From positions 1 through 24,124 of the forward strand of contig JABHYI010000153.1 of assembly GCA_018656255.1 (NCBI GenBank): a stretch of 24,124 bases of DNA, read 5' to 3'. Of the stretch, positions 8,481 to 17,712 are shown piece after piece. Made by a program: the position numbers and the translations under genes. Positions within the stretch are counted from its first letter, which is position 1. The number at the start of each line of letters is the position of its first letter. The stretch comes from Bacteroidota bacterium (GTDB lineage: Bacteria; Bacteroidota; Bacteroidia; Flavobacteriales; Flavobacteriaceae). The notes beneath the pieces were generated by a model. That model searched no databases. It saw only the letters and a list, made by a program, of their open reading frames with translations, and was not told the DNA's origin.

Positions 8481-9743
8481 TTATGTGTAGTAATAGTTTG
8501 AAGCATCAAGTCTTACAAAAATAAAGAGTAAAATAGTAAAGCCCCATAAACCGGACCCTCCATAGCTAAAGAAAGGTAATGGAATCCCTACGGTAGGAAA
8601 CAAGCCAGTTACCATCCCCACATTTATAAAAAAGTGAAAGAAAAGGATAGCGCCTACACTATATCCATACACCCGAGCAAATTGGCTCTTTTGTTGCTCT
8701 GCCAGAACTAGTACCCGTATTATTAAAAAGATAAATAAAATGACCACCCCTAGGCTACCGATAAAACCCCATTCTTCCCCAACGGTACTAAAAATATAAT
8801 CCGTGTGTTGCTCTGGAACAAAATTACCTTTGGTTTGTGTGCCTTGGGTCCAACCTTTACCAAACCATCCACCACTGCCAATAGCAATTTCACTTTGGTT
8901 GGTGTTATATCCTATCCCCTTGGTGTCTATTTCTTTACCTAGTACAATATTAAATCTGTCTCTGTGGCGCTGCTCGAACACATTGTTAAATATATAACTT
9001 ACAGAAAAAGCAAAACTAATACACGCCAAGGCAATGGTTGCATATTTAAAAATAGAGGGTTTTTTCTTTTGTTTTTTATTCCTAAGGAAGATACCAATGG
9101 TAATAAGTGCCACTAAAAGTCCAATCCAAGGAGCACCTATAACTAAGGTTCCTACAAACAGTGCGGCTGCAAAAAAACCAAGCAGTAAGTAAACAAAATG
9201 GAGCCCTTCACGATACAATGGAAAAATAAAGGCAACATAGATTAAAGCGCTACCTGGGTCTGGCTGCGGAATAATAAATATAGCAGGCAGGGCCAAAATA
9301 AGAAACGCTTTGAGCTGATCTTTAAAAGCGTTCATGTTGGTTTGTATATCACTCACATATTTTGCCAGCGCTAGTGCTGTTGCTGCCTTAGCAAACTCAC
9401 TAGGTTGTATGCTTGCTGGGCCAATTAAATACCATGATGTGGCACCATTTACATTATTTCCCAGTACATAGAGTCCAAGAAGTGTAATTAATGATACTAG
9501 ATAAATAATACTCGAAAACCGCTCATAAAACTTTGCCTCTAGGGCTAAAATAAATACAATAAGTATAAAGCTTAGGCAAATCCAAAGCAGCTGCTTTGTG
9601 TAAATATTACTAAAGTCAAAAAAGCTACCGCCAGATTGAGTATATGATGCAGAGTAGATATTTACCCATCCAATGCTTACCAAGGATAAAAATAGCAGGA
9701 TGATAATCCAATCAAATTTTAATGTGTTTTTTATTGTCGCCAT
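8481..9743 (-). CDS. rodA: RodA, SEDS peptidoglycan glycosyltransferase of the elongasome
   Basis: RodA polymerises lipid II into glycan strands with PBP2 during lateral wall growth. The 420-residue protein has about ten membrane helices. Motifs include GPASIQPSEFAKAA (108-121), QPDPGSALI (160-168), and the large extracellular loop with GSGGWFGKG (289-297) and EQHTDYIFSTVGEEWG (311-326). Asp315 aligns with the catalytic Asp of RodA. The C terminus has the usual GIPLPFFSYGGSG signature. It is longer than E. coli RodA (370 aa), with a Lys-rich insert at about 222-230. Its ATG overlaps the mrdA stop by one base (TAATG), implying translational coupling. It is the last gene of the mre operon and is convergent with the permease 6 nt away. 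Confidence 0.96.
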   Translation of the reverse strand: MATIKNTLKFDWIIILLFLSLVSIGWVNIYSASYTQSGGSFFDFSNIYTKQLLWICLSFILIVFILALEAKFYERFSSIIYLVSLITLLGLYVLGNNVNGATSWYLIGPASIQPSEFAKAATALALAKYVSDIQTNMNAFKDQLKAFLILALPAIFIIPQPDPGSALIYVAFIFPLYREGLHFVYLLLGFFAAALFVGTLVIGAPWIGLLVALITIGIFLRNKKQKKKPSIFKYATIALACISFAFSVSYIFNNVFEQRHRDRFNIVLGKEIDTKGIGYNTNQSEIAIGSGGWFGKGWTQGTQTKGNFVPEQHTDYIFSTVGEEWGFIGSLGVVILFIFLIIRVLVLAEQQKSQFARVYGYSVGAILFFHFFINVGMVTGLFPTVGIPLPFFSYGGSGLWGFTILLFIFVRLDASNYYYT

Positions 9744-11608
9744 TATTGGTTGATTTTAAATGGCTTTCCAGCATAAGGTTTGTTGTACTCCTCTTCCAAT
9801 GATCCGTTTAAAACAAAAGCCTCCATATCTGTTCTGGTGATTTCTCCTTTGATGTACTTCTCTATCATAAGACTAGCAATTCTTCCTGCCCAACGCGCAC
9901 CCCAATATCCATTTTCAACAAAAACAGCAATGGCGATTTTCGGGTTGTCTTTAGGGGCAAAGGCAACAAAAACTGAGTGGTCTGTAAGTTGTTTTACACT
10001 ACCATTAATTTTTTTAAAATTTTCTGCAGTTCCGGTTTTTCCGCAAATTTCTATGTCAGGTATTTCTAAAAAAGAAGCTGTTCCGTCTCTATATACATCA
10101 TGCATACCCTCTATAATAGGCTCAAAATACTTTGGATCTATGCTTGTTTTGTTTTTGTGTTTAAAGCCCTTTGCTATAGTGTCATGATCTTGTATTTTTT
10201 TTATCACATGAGGGCGTACCCACCAACCTCTGTTGGCTATAGCTGCCGTAAAGTTTGCCATTTGTATGGGCGTTAAGAGCACCTCTCCTTGACCTATAGC
10301 ATTTGATATGGTTGCCGTTGCATACCAATTGTTGTTTGGATATTTTGCATTGTATGTTTTTGAACTAGGTATCTTGCCCTTACTACCAACGGGCAGGTCA
10401 TATCCAAGATAGTTTCCTAAACCAAAACTTGTTAAATGGTTTTTCCAATTGTCAATTCCTTGTTGAGGTGTGTTGTATTTTTCAATCACACGTTTGTAAA
10501 CGGTACAAAAATAGGTGTTGCAAGATTTGGCAATTCCTCCTTGCAAGTTTATAGGGCTTTTGTGCTCATGACATCCTAATTTACGTCCTCTTTTTCCGTA
10601 ATAATATCCTCCCCGACATTCAATTTTTTCATCAAGACGCACTACATTTTCTTGCATAGCAATAAGCGCTGTTAGGGTTTTAAATGGAGACCCTGGTGGA
10701 TACTCTGCTTTAAGACCTCTATCAAAAAGAGGAATGGCTATGGTGTCATAATACAGTTTGGTGAAATTTTCAGAACGTTCTCTGCCCACCAGTAAGCCTG
10801 GATCATAGTAGGGTGCTGTAACTAAAGATAAAATCTCTCCTGAGGAAGGTTCTATAGCAACAATACCACCTCGTTTGTTTGTAAATAGCTTTTCTCCGTA
10901 GGCCTGAAGTGCAGCATCAATAGTGAGGGTGATGTCTTTTCCTCGTTTTGGTAGTGTGTCAAAAATCCCTTCTTTGTAGGTCCCTATATCTCTGTTGAAT
11001 CTATCCTTTTGAATGTATTTTACCCCTTTTGTGCCTCGTAATATTTGTTCGTATTGTTTTTCAATACCCGTCATTCCTATTATTTCTCCCAATTCATAGG
11101 CAGGGTTTCTGTCAATAATATTTTGATCTACTTCTCTAATGTACCCAAGGACATTTGCAGAATGTGACACTTCATAATCTCGCAAGGATCTTTTTTGAAT
11201 AAAAAACCCACGATGCTTATGTATCTTTTCAGAGAGTGAGGCGTATTCTTCTTTAGTGAGTTGTGGTATTATTGGCGAGGCCAAACGAGGTGAATATCGC
11301 TTTGCAGTAGCAAGCTTTTTTAGAAATTTTTCTTTAGAAATATCTAGCAGTTCACAAAACACCACCGTGTCCAAATCTTTAATCTCTCTTGGGATAACCA
11401 TTACATCATAGGACGGCTGGTTTTGCACCAATAAAGAGCCGTTTCTATCAAAGATATATCCTCTTTGCGGGAAATCATAGACCGTTTTTACTGCATTATT
11501 TTCAGAAAGCTTTGCAAAAGAAGTGTCATAAATTTGCAAATAAAAGAGCCGCCCAGTAAATACAAAGGCAGTAACAAGAACAATAAAAAGCAATAAAAAC
11601 TTTCTCAT
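9743..11608 (-). CDS. mrdA: Penicillin-binding protein 2 (elongasome transpeptidase)
   Basis: PBP2 cross-links the glycan made by RodA. The 621-residue class B PBP has one N-terminal membrane helix (about 4-22) and a pedestal/dimerisation region (about 45-220). The transpeptidase domain carries all three active-site motifs: SxxK as SPFK (307-310, Ser307 nucleophile), SxN as SCN (362-364) and KTG (524-526). A Cys/His group before the SxN motif (Cys331, Cys346, His347, His349) resembles a metal-binding loop, but this is only inferred. The start ATG lies 34 nt after mreD. The C-terminal tail is short and polar. With rodA following by a one-base overlap, this is the standard mrdA-mrdB pair at the end of the mre operon. 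Confidence 0.96.
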   Translation of the reverse strand: MRKFLLLFIVLVTAFVFTGRLFYLQIYDTSFAKLSENNAVKTVYDFPQRGYIFDRNGSLLVQNQPSYDVMVIPREIKDLDTVVFCELLDISKEKFLKKLATAKRYSPRLASPIIPQLTKEEYASLSEKIHKHRGFFIQKRSLRDYEVSHSANVLGYIREVDQNIIDRNPAYELGEIIGMTGIEKQYEQILRGTKGVKYIQKDRFNRDIGTYKEGIFDTLPKRGKDITLTIDAALQAYGEKLFTNKRGGIVAIEPSSGEILSLVTAPYYDPGLLVGRERSENFTKLYYDTIAIPLFDRGLKAEYPPGSPFKTLTALIAMQENVVRLDEKIECRGGYYYGKRGRKLGCHEHKSPINLQGGIAKSCNTYFCTVYKRVIEKYNTPQQGIDNWKNHLTSFGLGNYLGYDLPVGSKGKIPSSKTYNAKYPNNNWYATATISNAIGQGEVLLTPIQMANFTAAIANRGWWVRPHVIKKIQDHDTIAKGFKHKNKTSIDPKYFEPIIEGMHDVYRDGTASFLEIPDIEICGKTGTAENFKKINGSVKQLTDHSVFVAFAPKDNPKIAIAVFVENGYWGARWAGRIASLMIEKYIKGEITRTDMEAFVLNGSLEEEYNKPYAGKPFKINQ

Positions 11609-11642
11609 TTAGATTTCAGTAACACTCTTTAATGTAACACTT

Positions 11643-12152
11643 CTAGTTTTCTTTTGTGTTGAACAAAAGTAGTATGCACAATATTAGTAGCACACTGAAT
11701 ATTCCAGAAAATAGCGTTGACTTTAGTATTAAAACAATGTGAGATAGGCTAAAAATCTCTAGACCAAACAACACAAAGTGATGTATAAACACCATTAGTG
11801 TAATGTATAATACACGTTCTTTAAAGGTAACTTTATTTAGTTTTACAGCATTGTATTCATAGCTCACACCAAAAGAAAATTTCAGTATACCAGGACGTAA
11901 AAATCCAACAAGCACGCATGCCGCGGCGTGTACTCCCCCAGAATCTGAAAATAAATCTATACTAAGTCCTAATAAGAAACTTAAAAAAATGAGCAGTGTC
12001 TTGCTTGCATCAAAGGGGAACAGTAGTATGAAAATCAGATATGCATATGGATTTACATATCCTAAAAAATTAATATGGTTTAATACAATAACCTGTAAGA
12101 GCATTAAGACAACAAAGCGAATTATATTTAAAATGATTTGATTATTCTGCAT
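11643..12152 (-). CDS. mreD: Rod shape-determining protein MreD
   Basis: This small inner-membrane protein of the elongasome has 169 residues from the ATG at 12152 and about five hydrophobic segments. The Bacteroidetes MreD pattern is visible, including VIVLNHINFLGYVNPY near 22-37 and FPFDASKT followed by LLGLSIDLFSDSGGVHAAA. MreD is poorly conserved, so identity rests on these motifs and the position between mreC and mrdA. An in-frame GTG two codons upstream (12158) is possible. I chose the ATG because ATG starts are more usual and the N terminus MQNNQIILNIIRF fits the family. The gene overlaps the end of mreC by 11 nt, suggesting coupled translation. Confidence 0.92.
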   Translation of the reverse strand: MQNNQIILNIIRFVVLMLLQVIVLNHINFLGYVNPYAYLIFILLFPFDASKTLLIFLSFLLGLSIDLFSDSGGVHAAACVLVGFLRPGILKFSFGVSYEYNAVKLNKVTFKERVLYITLMVFIHHFVLFGLEIFSLSHIVLILKSTLFSGIFSVLLILCILLLFNTKEN

Positions 12153-12960
12153 CGTCACTGAATTGAAGTTGAATAATCTCTTGCTTATTTTTGTTTTTAA
12201 TTATAAACACATGGCTTAGGTTTGTCATGTCGTTAAATAACCTCACATCAACTGTGTAGCTGTCGTTATTTTCCAGGGTGTAGTTTGCAACCCTGCCTAC
12301 TAAAATTCCTTTAGGGAAGATGGCAGAATTTCCGCCTGTAATAATAGTGTCTCCAATAGCAATAGGTGCTAGTTTAGGAATTTCGGTAAGTTGTACAATA
12401 TGTGGGTTTTGTGTGTTCCAGGTTAAAAACCCAAAATGTTTTGATTTTTTTAGTTGTGCATTAATTTGGCTTTTGGTGTTAAGCAAAGATTGTATCCTTG
12501 CGTATTTGCCACTTGTTTTATTTATAATACCCACAATACCTTTGGATGTAATAACACCCATATCAGGCTCTATGGTGTCATTTTGCCCTTTATCTATAGT
12601 GATGTGGTTGTTGGTTTTGTTGTACACATTGTTAATCACCCTGGCGCCTGTAAATTCAAAGTTTTTTGATAAAAGACTATCTAAGGGTATTTGTGAGATT
12701 GGGGTATTGGTGTTTGCCTGATACTTTAAAAGACTACTGTTTTGCTCTAAAAGTATTTTGTTTTGCTCTTTAAGATCAAAATACTCAGTGATATTTGATG
12801 TTACACTGTACACTTTTGCGCTAAAAAAATTAGTAGAACTTATCAGTTTACTGTTGTGGTATGAGTGGGACTCAAGCGTTAGGATAAAGGAAATTAAAAA
12901 CAATAATGCAAACAACAGAAAATTTTTGTTCTTGATAAAGAAATAAATAATTTGCTGCAT
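12142..12960 (-). CDS. mreC: Rod shape-determining protein MreC
   Basis: MreC is a single-pass membrane protein that forms periplasmic filaments and activates the PBP2/RodA complex. The 272 residues comprise a cytoplasmic N terminus, one membrane helix (about 13-29), a probable coiled coil (about 58-78, EQNKILLEQNSSLLKYQ) and the double beta-barrel domain (about 100-255). Family motifs include NNHITIDKGQNDTIEPDMGV and the later DTIITGGNSAIFPKGILVG. It sits 77 nt after mreB and overlaps mreD. Length and order match the standard operon. Confidence 0.95.
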   Translation of the reverse strand: MQQIIYFFIKNKNFLLFALLFLISFILTLESHSYHNSKLISSTNFFSAKVYSVTSNITEYFDLKEQNKILLEQNSSLLKYQANTNTPISQIPLDSLLSKNFEFTGARVINNVYNKTNNHITIDKGQNDTIEPDMGVITSKGIVGIINKTSGKYARIQSLLNTKSQINAQLKKSKHFGFLTWNTQNPHIVQLTEIPKLAPIAIGDTIITGGNSAIFPKGILVGRVANYTLENNDSYTVDVRLFNDMTNLSHVFIIKNKNKQEIIQLQFSDDAE

Positions 12961-13037
12961 GAATTTATGGTGTCAAGAGATCCTATTTTAGTTAACTGTT
13001 TTTTCCAAAAAGACTGGCTCGTTTAATTTTTGATTTC

Positions 13038-14072
13038 TTAGCCCTTACCAATTAAAACACTCTTGTATTTGGCAAGGTTTTTTAGGGTAATACCTGTTCC
13101 ACGAACTACGGCTCTTAGAGGGTCTTCTGCAATGTATACCGGCAGGTCTGTTTTTTGAGATAAACGTTTGTCAAGACCTCTTAGCATAGATCCTCCACCG
13201 GCAAGATAAATACCAGTGTTGTATATATCTGCAGCCAATTCTGGTGGTGTTTGTGATAGGGTTTCCATCACAGCATCTTCGATGCGCAGGATAGATTTGT
13301 CTAACGCTTTTGCAATTTCACGATACCCTGTCATTACTTGTTTTGGTTTCCCTGTTAACAAATCACGACCTTGAACTGCCATTTCTTCTGGGGGAAGTTC
13401 TAAATCTTCTGTGGCAGCACCAATTTGTATTTTAATTTTCTCGGCGGTTCTATCTCCTACATATAAATTGTGTTGGGTGCGCATGTAATACACAATATCA
13501 TTGGTAAATACGTCTCCGGCAACCTTCACAGATTTATCACAAACAATACCTCCAAGAGCTATTACTGCAATTTCTGTGGTACCACCTCCTATGTCTACCA
13601 CCATGTTACCTTTAGGTTGCATAATATCTACACCAATACCTATGGCTGCTGCCATTGGCTCATGGATTAGGTATACTTCTTTTCCGTTAACTCTTTCTGC
13701 ACTTTCTTTTACAGCGCGCATCTCCACTTCTGTAATACCACTTGGAATACATATTACCATTCTCAGTGAAGGTGTGATCCATTTTTTCTTTAAAGCTGGA
13801 ATGTCTTTGATGAATATATTTATCATCTGTTCACTGGCATCAAAATCTGCAATTACTCCGTCCTTAAGAGGCCTAATTGTTTTGATGTTTTCATGGGTCT
13901 TTCCTTGCATTAAAGCTGCCTCTCTACCAACGGCTATTATTTTACCAGTTTCACGATCTCGTGCAACAATAGATGGTGCATCTACTACTACTTTATCGTT
14001 ATGAATAATAAGCGTGTTTGCCGTTCCTAGGTCTATGGCAATCTCTTCAGTAAGGAAATCAAAAAATCCCAT
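13038..14072 (-). CDS. mreB: Rod shape-determining protein MreB (bacterial actin)
   Basis: MreB is an ATP-binding actin homologue that forms membrane-bound filaments guiding the elongasome. The 344 residues have the expected phosphate-binding loops IDLGTANT (13-20) and VDIGGGTTEIAV (159-170), the CIPSGITEVE motif (108-117), HEPMAAAIG (137-145) and the adenosine motif AGGGSMLRGLD near 290-300. The N terminus MGFFDFLTEE resembles the membrane-touching segment of the family. It is the first gene of mreB-mreC-mreD-mrdA-rodA. A good -7 promoter element lies in the 64-nt gap after purH, so the operon can be transcribed independently of purH. Confidence 0.98.
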   Translation of the reverse strand: MGFFDFLTEEIAIDLGTANTLIIHNDKVVVDAPSIVARDRETGKIIAVGREAALMQGKTHENIKTIRPLKDGVIADFDASEQMINIFIKDIPALKKKWITPSLRMVICIPSGITEVEMRAVKESAERVNGKEVYLIHEPMAAAIGIGVDIMQPKGNMVVDIGGGTTEIAVIALGGIVCDKSVKVAGDVFTNDIVYYMRTQHNLYVGDRTAEKIKIQIGAATEDLELPPEEMAVQGRDLLTGKPKQVMTGYREIAKALDKSILRIEDAVMETLSQTPPELAADIYNTGIYLAGGGSMLRGLDKRLSQKTDLPVYIAEDPLRAVVRGTGITLKNLAKYKSVLIGKG

Positions 14073-14121
14073 GGGTGTTATTGTGGTGTTTTAATTATAC
14101 GTTCTTGTTTAGGCTCTTACA

Positions 14122-14129
14122 CAAATGTA
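14122..14129 (-). promoter_or_regulatory. -7 promoter element for the mre operon
   Basis: On the minus strand this reads TACATTTG, an exact match to TAnnTTTG. It sits in the purH-mreB gap, 49 nt before the mreB ATG, giving a leader of roughly 40 nt. No clear TTG appears at the -33 position, which would fall in the last purH codons. Confidence 0.55.
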
Positions 14130-14136
14130 CTAAAAT

Positions 14137-15669
14137 TTAATGCTTAAAATGACGTGTTGCTGTAAATACCATTGAAACATTATTTGCATCACAATAATCG
14201 ATACTTAACTGATCTTTTATGGAGCCTCCTGGTTGTATTACAGCGGTTATTCCTGCGGTATCTGCAATTTCTACACAATCAGGAAAAGGGAAGAAAGCAT
14301 CACTAGCCATCACCGCTCCTTGAAGATCGAAATTAAAGTTTTTTGCCTTTTCTATGGCTTGATTTAGGGCATCTACACGAGAGGTTTGTCCTGTTCCACT
14401 GGCACATAACTGACCGTTTTTAGCCAGTACAATTGTATTTGATTTGGTGTGCTTGCAAATTTTGGATGCAAAAAGTAAATCTTTCAGCTCTTGTGAGGTT
14501 GGTTTTTTGCTTGTTGGGTGAGTTAATCCTTCACGGGTATCGGTGATGGTATTTCTGTCCTGCACCAACGTTCCGTTAAGGCAAGTTCTAACGGTTGTTT
14601 TTGAGAGTGTAACTTGTTTTTGTGTCAACAAGATTCTATTTTTCTTTCCTTTTAAAATTTCAATAGCATCACTAGCAAAAGAAGGAGCAATCACAACCTC
14701 GCAAAATAATGTATGAATTTCATTTGCTGTAGCTGCATCAATTTGTGTGTTACAAATTAAAACACCTCCAAAGGCAGAAACAGGATCCCCAGCCAAGGCA
14801 TCAATATAGGCCTTGTGTACACTCTCACGTTGAGCAAAACCGCAAGCGTTGTTGTGTTTTAAAATAGCAAATGTAGGCTGCTCTCCCGTAAATTCATTCA
14901 TAAGGTTTACTGCGGCATCAACATCAAGAAGATTGTTGTAGCTCAATTCTTTTCCGTGAAGCTTGTCAAACATTTGGTCAAAATCTCCAAAGAAAAATCC
15001 TTTTTGATGGGGGTTTTCTCCATATCGCAACACGTTTGCATTTGTCTGTGAAATTTTAAGCGCCGTAATCTCTTGGTCTGCATTAAAATAATTGAAAATT
15101 GCGGTATCATAGTTAGAAGAAACATTAAAAGCTTTTGCTGCAAAATGTCTTCTAGCTGCAATGTCAATAGCACCCTGGTTTTGAGAAATAAGTTCTAAAA
15201 ATTCAGAGTAATCTTCCATTGATGATACGCAAATAGTGTCTTTGAAATTTTTTGCAGCAGCACGAATTAGTGAGATGCCGCCAATATCAATTTTTTCTAT
15301 AATATCTTCTTGGGAAGCTCCACTAGAAACTGTTTTTTCGAAGGGATATAAATCTACAATAACAACATCTAACTGAGGGATGTTGTATTGCTGCATTTGC
15401 TCCCTATCTGAGGGGTTGTCTTGCCTGTTTAGAATTCCTCCAAATACTTTGGGATGTAATGTTTTAACACGTCCACCCAATATAGATGGATAGTCTGTTA
15501 CACTCTCCACGGCAACCACGTCAATGCCTAGATCATTTATAAATTTTTGGGTACCACCGGTAGAGTATATGGTTACCCCAAGGTCGTTTAGTTTTTGGAC
15601 AATAGGGGCCAATCCATCTTTATGAAATACAGATATTAAAGCCGAAGATATTTTTTTGAGATCACTCAT
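14137..15669 (-). CDS. purH: Bifunctional AICAR transformylase / IMP cyclohydrolase (PurH)
   Basis: PurH catalyses the last two steps of de novo IMP synthesis: formylation of AICAR using 10-formyltetrahydrofolate, then ring closure. The 510 residues show the N-terminal MGS-like cyclohydrolase domain, with YSTGGT (35-40) and GGRVKTLHPKVFGGIL (65-80). The AICAR transformylase domain follows, with RYGENPHQKG (215-224), LSYNNLLDVDAA, the catalytic Lys271-His272 in AILKHNNACG, and the C-terminal SDAFFPFPD and RHFKH. Length is typical. It lies upstream of mreB on the same strand. A purH-mreB adjacency has no obvious functional meaning beyond growth-linked expression. Confidence 0.98.
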   Translation of the reverse strand: MSDLKKISSALISVFHKDGLAPIVQKLNDLGVTIYSTGGTQKFINDLGIDVVAVESVTDYPSILGGRVKTLHPKVFGGILNRQDNPSDREQMQQYNIPQLDVVIVDLYPFEKTVSSGASQEDIIEKIDIGGISLIRAAAKNFKDTICVSSMEDYSEFLELISQNQGAIDIAARRHFAAKAFNVSSNYDTAIFNYFNADQEITALKISQTNANVLRYGENPHQKGFFFGDFDQMFDKLHGKELSYNNLLDVDAAVNLMNEFTGEQPTFAILKHNNACGFAQRESVHKAYIDALAGDPVSAFGGVLICNTQIDAATANEIHTLFCEVVIAPSFASDAIEILKGKKNRILLTQKQVTLSKTTVRTCLNGTLVQDRNTITDTREGLTHPTSKKPTSQELKDLLFASKICKHTKSNTIVLAKNGQLCASGTGQTSRVDALNQAIEKAKNFNFDLQGAVMASDAFFPFPDCVEIADTAGITAVIQPGGSIKDQLSIDYCDANNVSMVFTATRHFKH

Positions 15670-15978
15670 TCCTTTAGTGGTTTTTTTGAAGTGTAATTGA
15701 ACGTATTTTAAAGACGTAAAAATACATAATAAGAGCTATTGTTTGTAACAAAATTAATCACTTTGCGACTTACTTTTTGTTTGTATTCACCTATTTTAGA
15801 TATAAAAGAACCTGTTATGCCTTTGTTTAGTATGTTCGGGGTATTTTTGATTTGTTAATAGGCATTTCATAACTTTATAAAATTAAAAATTTAAGCGTTT
15901 TAAGGAGAATTTATTTTACTAAAATAACAGATATTTACATCTCGTTTACCTGGTGCGTACCAAACAAATTTTTTTACT
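15670..15978. other. 309-nt divergent intergenic region between purH and the MacB-type permease
   Basis: No convincing ORF or structured RNA is seen. On the minus strand TATTTTTA (15717-15724), about 48 nt before the purH ATG, is a plausible -7 element, although the nearest upstream TTG is 24 nt away. An 8-bp perfect inverted repeat with a 1-nt centre, TTATTTTA-C-TAAAATAA, occupies 15911-15927, about 50 nt before the permease ATG. No purine riboswitch-like structure was recognised. The region is very AT-rich. Confidence 0.6.
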
Positions 15979-17235
15979 ATGTTAATTTATCTTAGGGTTC
16001 TTAAAGAAAGTTTTTATTTTGCTATAAGCGCCTTAGTGAACAATAAACTGAGAACCTTTTTATCGTTGCTTGGAGTAACTATTGGAATTTTCTCAATTAT
16101 AGCTGTATTGGCTGCTGTAGATTCATTAAAAAATGAAATTGAGGGCAGTATCAGTTCTTTAGATAACTCAACTATTTTCTTGGCTAGATTCTCTTTTGGG
16201 CCTTCAGAAGTTCCCAGATGGAAACGTGAGCAATTTCCAAATGTAAGTTTTGAAGAATATAAATTCTTAAAAGATGCCGTTCCAAACATAAAGGCTGCTT
16301 CTTTTACCCTAAATGTTGCACCAGCTACAGTAAAGCATGAAGACAAAACAGTAAGTAACGTTGAGGTTGGCGCTGTTACGGAGGGCTATTATGATATTGA
16401 GTCTCTGCAATTGGCCCAGGGGCGGTTTTTTAATGAGGCAGAATCTAACAGTGGTACACCTGTAATTGTATTAGGTGATGAAATTGCAGCATCTTTATTT
16501 GATGATGTTTCCTATGCCCTTGGAAAAAAAATACGCCTATACGGAATGAAATTTGTAGTTATTGGTGTTCTAGAAAAACAAGGGAGTCCTCTCTTTGGAA
16601 ACTCTAAAGACACCTCCATCTTTATACCTTCCAACGTGATTAGAAGGATCTATGGTGATAACAATAGAGCTGTGCTTCCGTTTATGGTTATCAAACCAGA
16701 AAAAGGTATTGATAATGATGAGTTTATAGCACTATTAAAACAGCGCCTCAGAATTAAAAGAGGCATAAAAGCAGATGATATTGATAATTTTTTTGTGAAT
16801 CAATTGCAAGGCTTTGCAGATGTTATCGATGATATTATAGGCACTTTAAATTTGGTTGGGCTTTTTATTAGTTTTTTCTCTTTGCTTGTTGGGGGCTTTG
16901 GTATTGCTAATATTATGTTTGTGAGTGTAAAGGAGCGAACCAATTTGATTGGAATTCAAAAATCTCTTGGAGCAAAAAATAAATTTATTTTATTTCAGTT
17001 TTTATTTGAAGCTGTAATTCTTGCCCTTATTGGTGGCGTTATAGGGCTTGTTTTGGTTTATTTTGTTTCCTTGATAGCCTCTTCAATGGCTGGAGATTTT
17101 GAGTTTATACTCTCTACAAAAAACATGATTATTGGAACGGGTGTTTCTGCAGCTATTGGTTTAATTTCTGGGATACTGCCTGCAATTTCTGCCTCTAAAT
17201 TAGATCCTGTAGAGGCCATAAGAACAGGAATGTAG
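15979..17235 (+). CDS. MacB/FtsX-type ABC transporter permease
   Basis: This 418-residue inner-membrane subunit is of the MacB class of ABC exporters or mechanotransducers. One N-terminal helix lies at about 25-46 in the family sequence NNKLRTFLSLLGVTIGIFSI. A periplasmic MacB_PCD-like domain (about 50-285) is followed by the FtsX domain with three helices (about 293-315, 340-365, 375-400). The end reads SGILPAISASKLDPVEAIRTG, as is common in the family. Such proteins need a separate ATPase here because there is no ATP-binding domain, and none is encoded in the window. It stands alone between purH (divergent) and the GAF gene (convergent, 4 nt apart). Substrate or role is not evident. Confidence 0.9.
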   Translation: MLIYLRVLKESFYFAISALVNNKLRTFLSLLGVTIGIFSIIAVLAAVDSLKNEIEGSISSLDNSTIFLARFSFGPSEVPRWKREQFPNVSFEEYKFLKDAVPNIKAASFTLNVAPATVKHEDKTVSNVEVGAVTEGYYDIESLQLAQGRFFNEAESNSGTPVIVLGDEIAASLFDDVSYALGKKIRLYGMKFVVIGVLEKQGSPLFGNSKDTSIFIPSNVIRRIYGDNNRAVLPFMVIKPEKGIDNDEFIALLKQRLRIKRGIKADDIDNFFVNQLQGFADVIDDIIGTLNLVGLFISFFSLLVGGFGIANIMFVSVKERTNLIGIQKSLGAKNKFILFQFLFEAVILALIGGVIGLVLVYFVSLIASSMAGDFEFILSTKNMIIGTGVSAAIGLISGILPAISASKLDPVEAIRTGM

Positions 17236-17239
17236 TTTT

Positions 17240-17695
17240 TTACAAAATAGTGGCAACCTTTTCATTTAGCCAGGTTAGAAAATCTTCATCTACTTTTGTG
17301 AAGGGATCTTGCGTGTTTGAGTCTATATCTATTTGACCAATATTTACACCGTTTTTAAATAGTGGTATTACAATTTCTGCTTTTACTGAAATGCTACATG
17401 CAATATAATTGTCTTGCGCCTTTACATCTGGTACTACAAAGTTTTTGTTACTCACAGCAACCTGGCCGCAGATACCTTTTCCAAACTCAATAACGGTATG
17501 CTCTGTGGGTGCCCCACAATAAGCTTTTAAATGGAGTGTTTTTGTGGCATGATTTGCAAAATAAAAACCTACCCAGTCATAATATGATACCTGTTGTGTA
17601 AGAAGATTGCAAATATTCTGTAATCGCTTATCAACAGTAGCAATCTTGTCTTCTATAATAGCAGTAAGCTGAGGTTTTAAACTATCTAAACTCAT
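17240..17695 (-). CDS. GAF-domain protein, probable free methionine-(R)-sulfoxide reductase
   Basis: This 151-residue single GAF-domain protein is similar in length and order to E. coli fRMsr (MsrC), which reduces free methionine-(R)-sulfoxide in the cytosol. Shared features are YYDWVGFYF (38-46), GKGICGQVAV (72-81), DNYIACS (95-101), EIVIPL (107-112) and GQIDIDS (120-126). Cys76 and Cys100 match two of the three E. coli cysteines with the same 24-residue spacing. The third position is His66, and the remaining cysteine is six residues earlier at Cys60. That shift makes the enzymatic call less certain, and a thiol-based or ligand-binding GAF protein is an alternative. It is divergent from the metal cassette. 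Confidence 0.78.
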   Translation of the reverse strand: MSLDSLKPQLTAIIEDKIATVDKRLQNICNLLTQQVSYYDWVGFYFANHATKTLHLKAYCGAPTEHTVIEFGKGICGQVAVSNKNFVVPDVKAQDNYIACSISVKAEIVIPLFKNGVNIGQIDIDSNTQDPFTKVDEDFLTWLNEKVATIL

Positions 17696-17712
17696 GGCGG
17701 TAATTTTTTAGG

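Noticed and set aside
12320..12721. Long plus-strand open frames opposite mreC, and similar ones opposite mreB, mrdA and prc
   Set aside because: They are antisense to well-identified genes, have no recognisable domains and look like shadows of the real coding frames.
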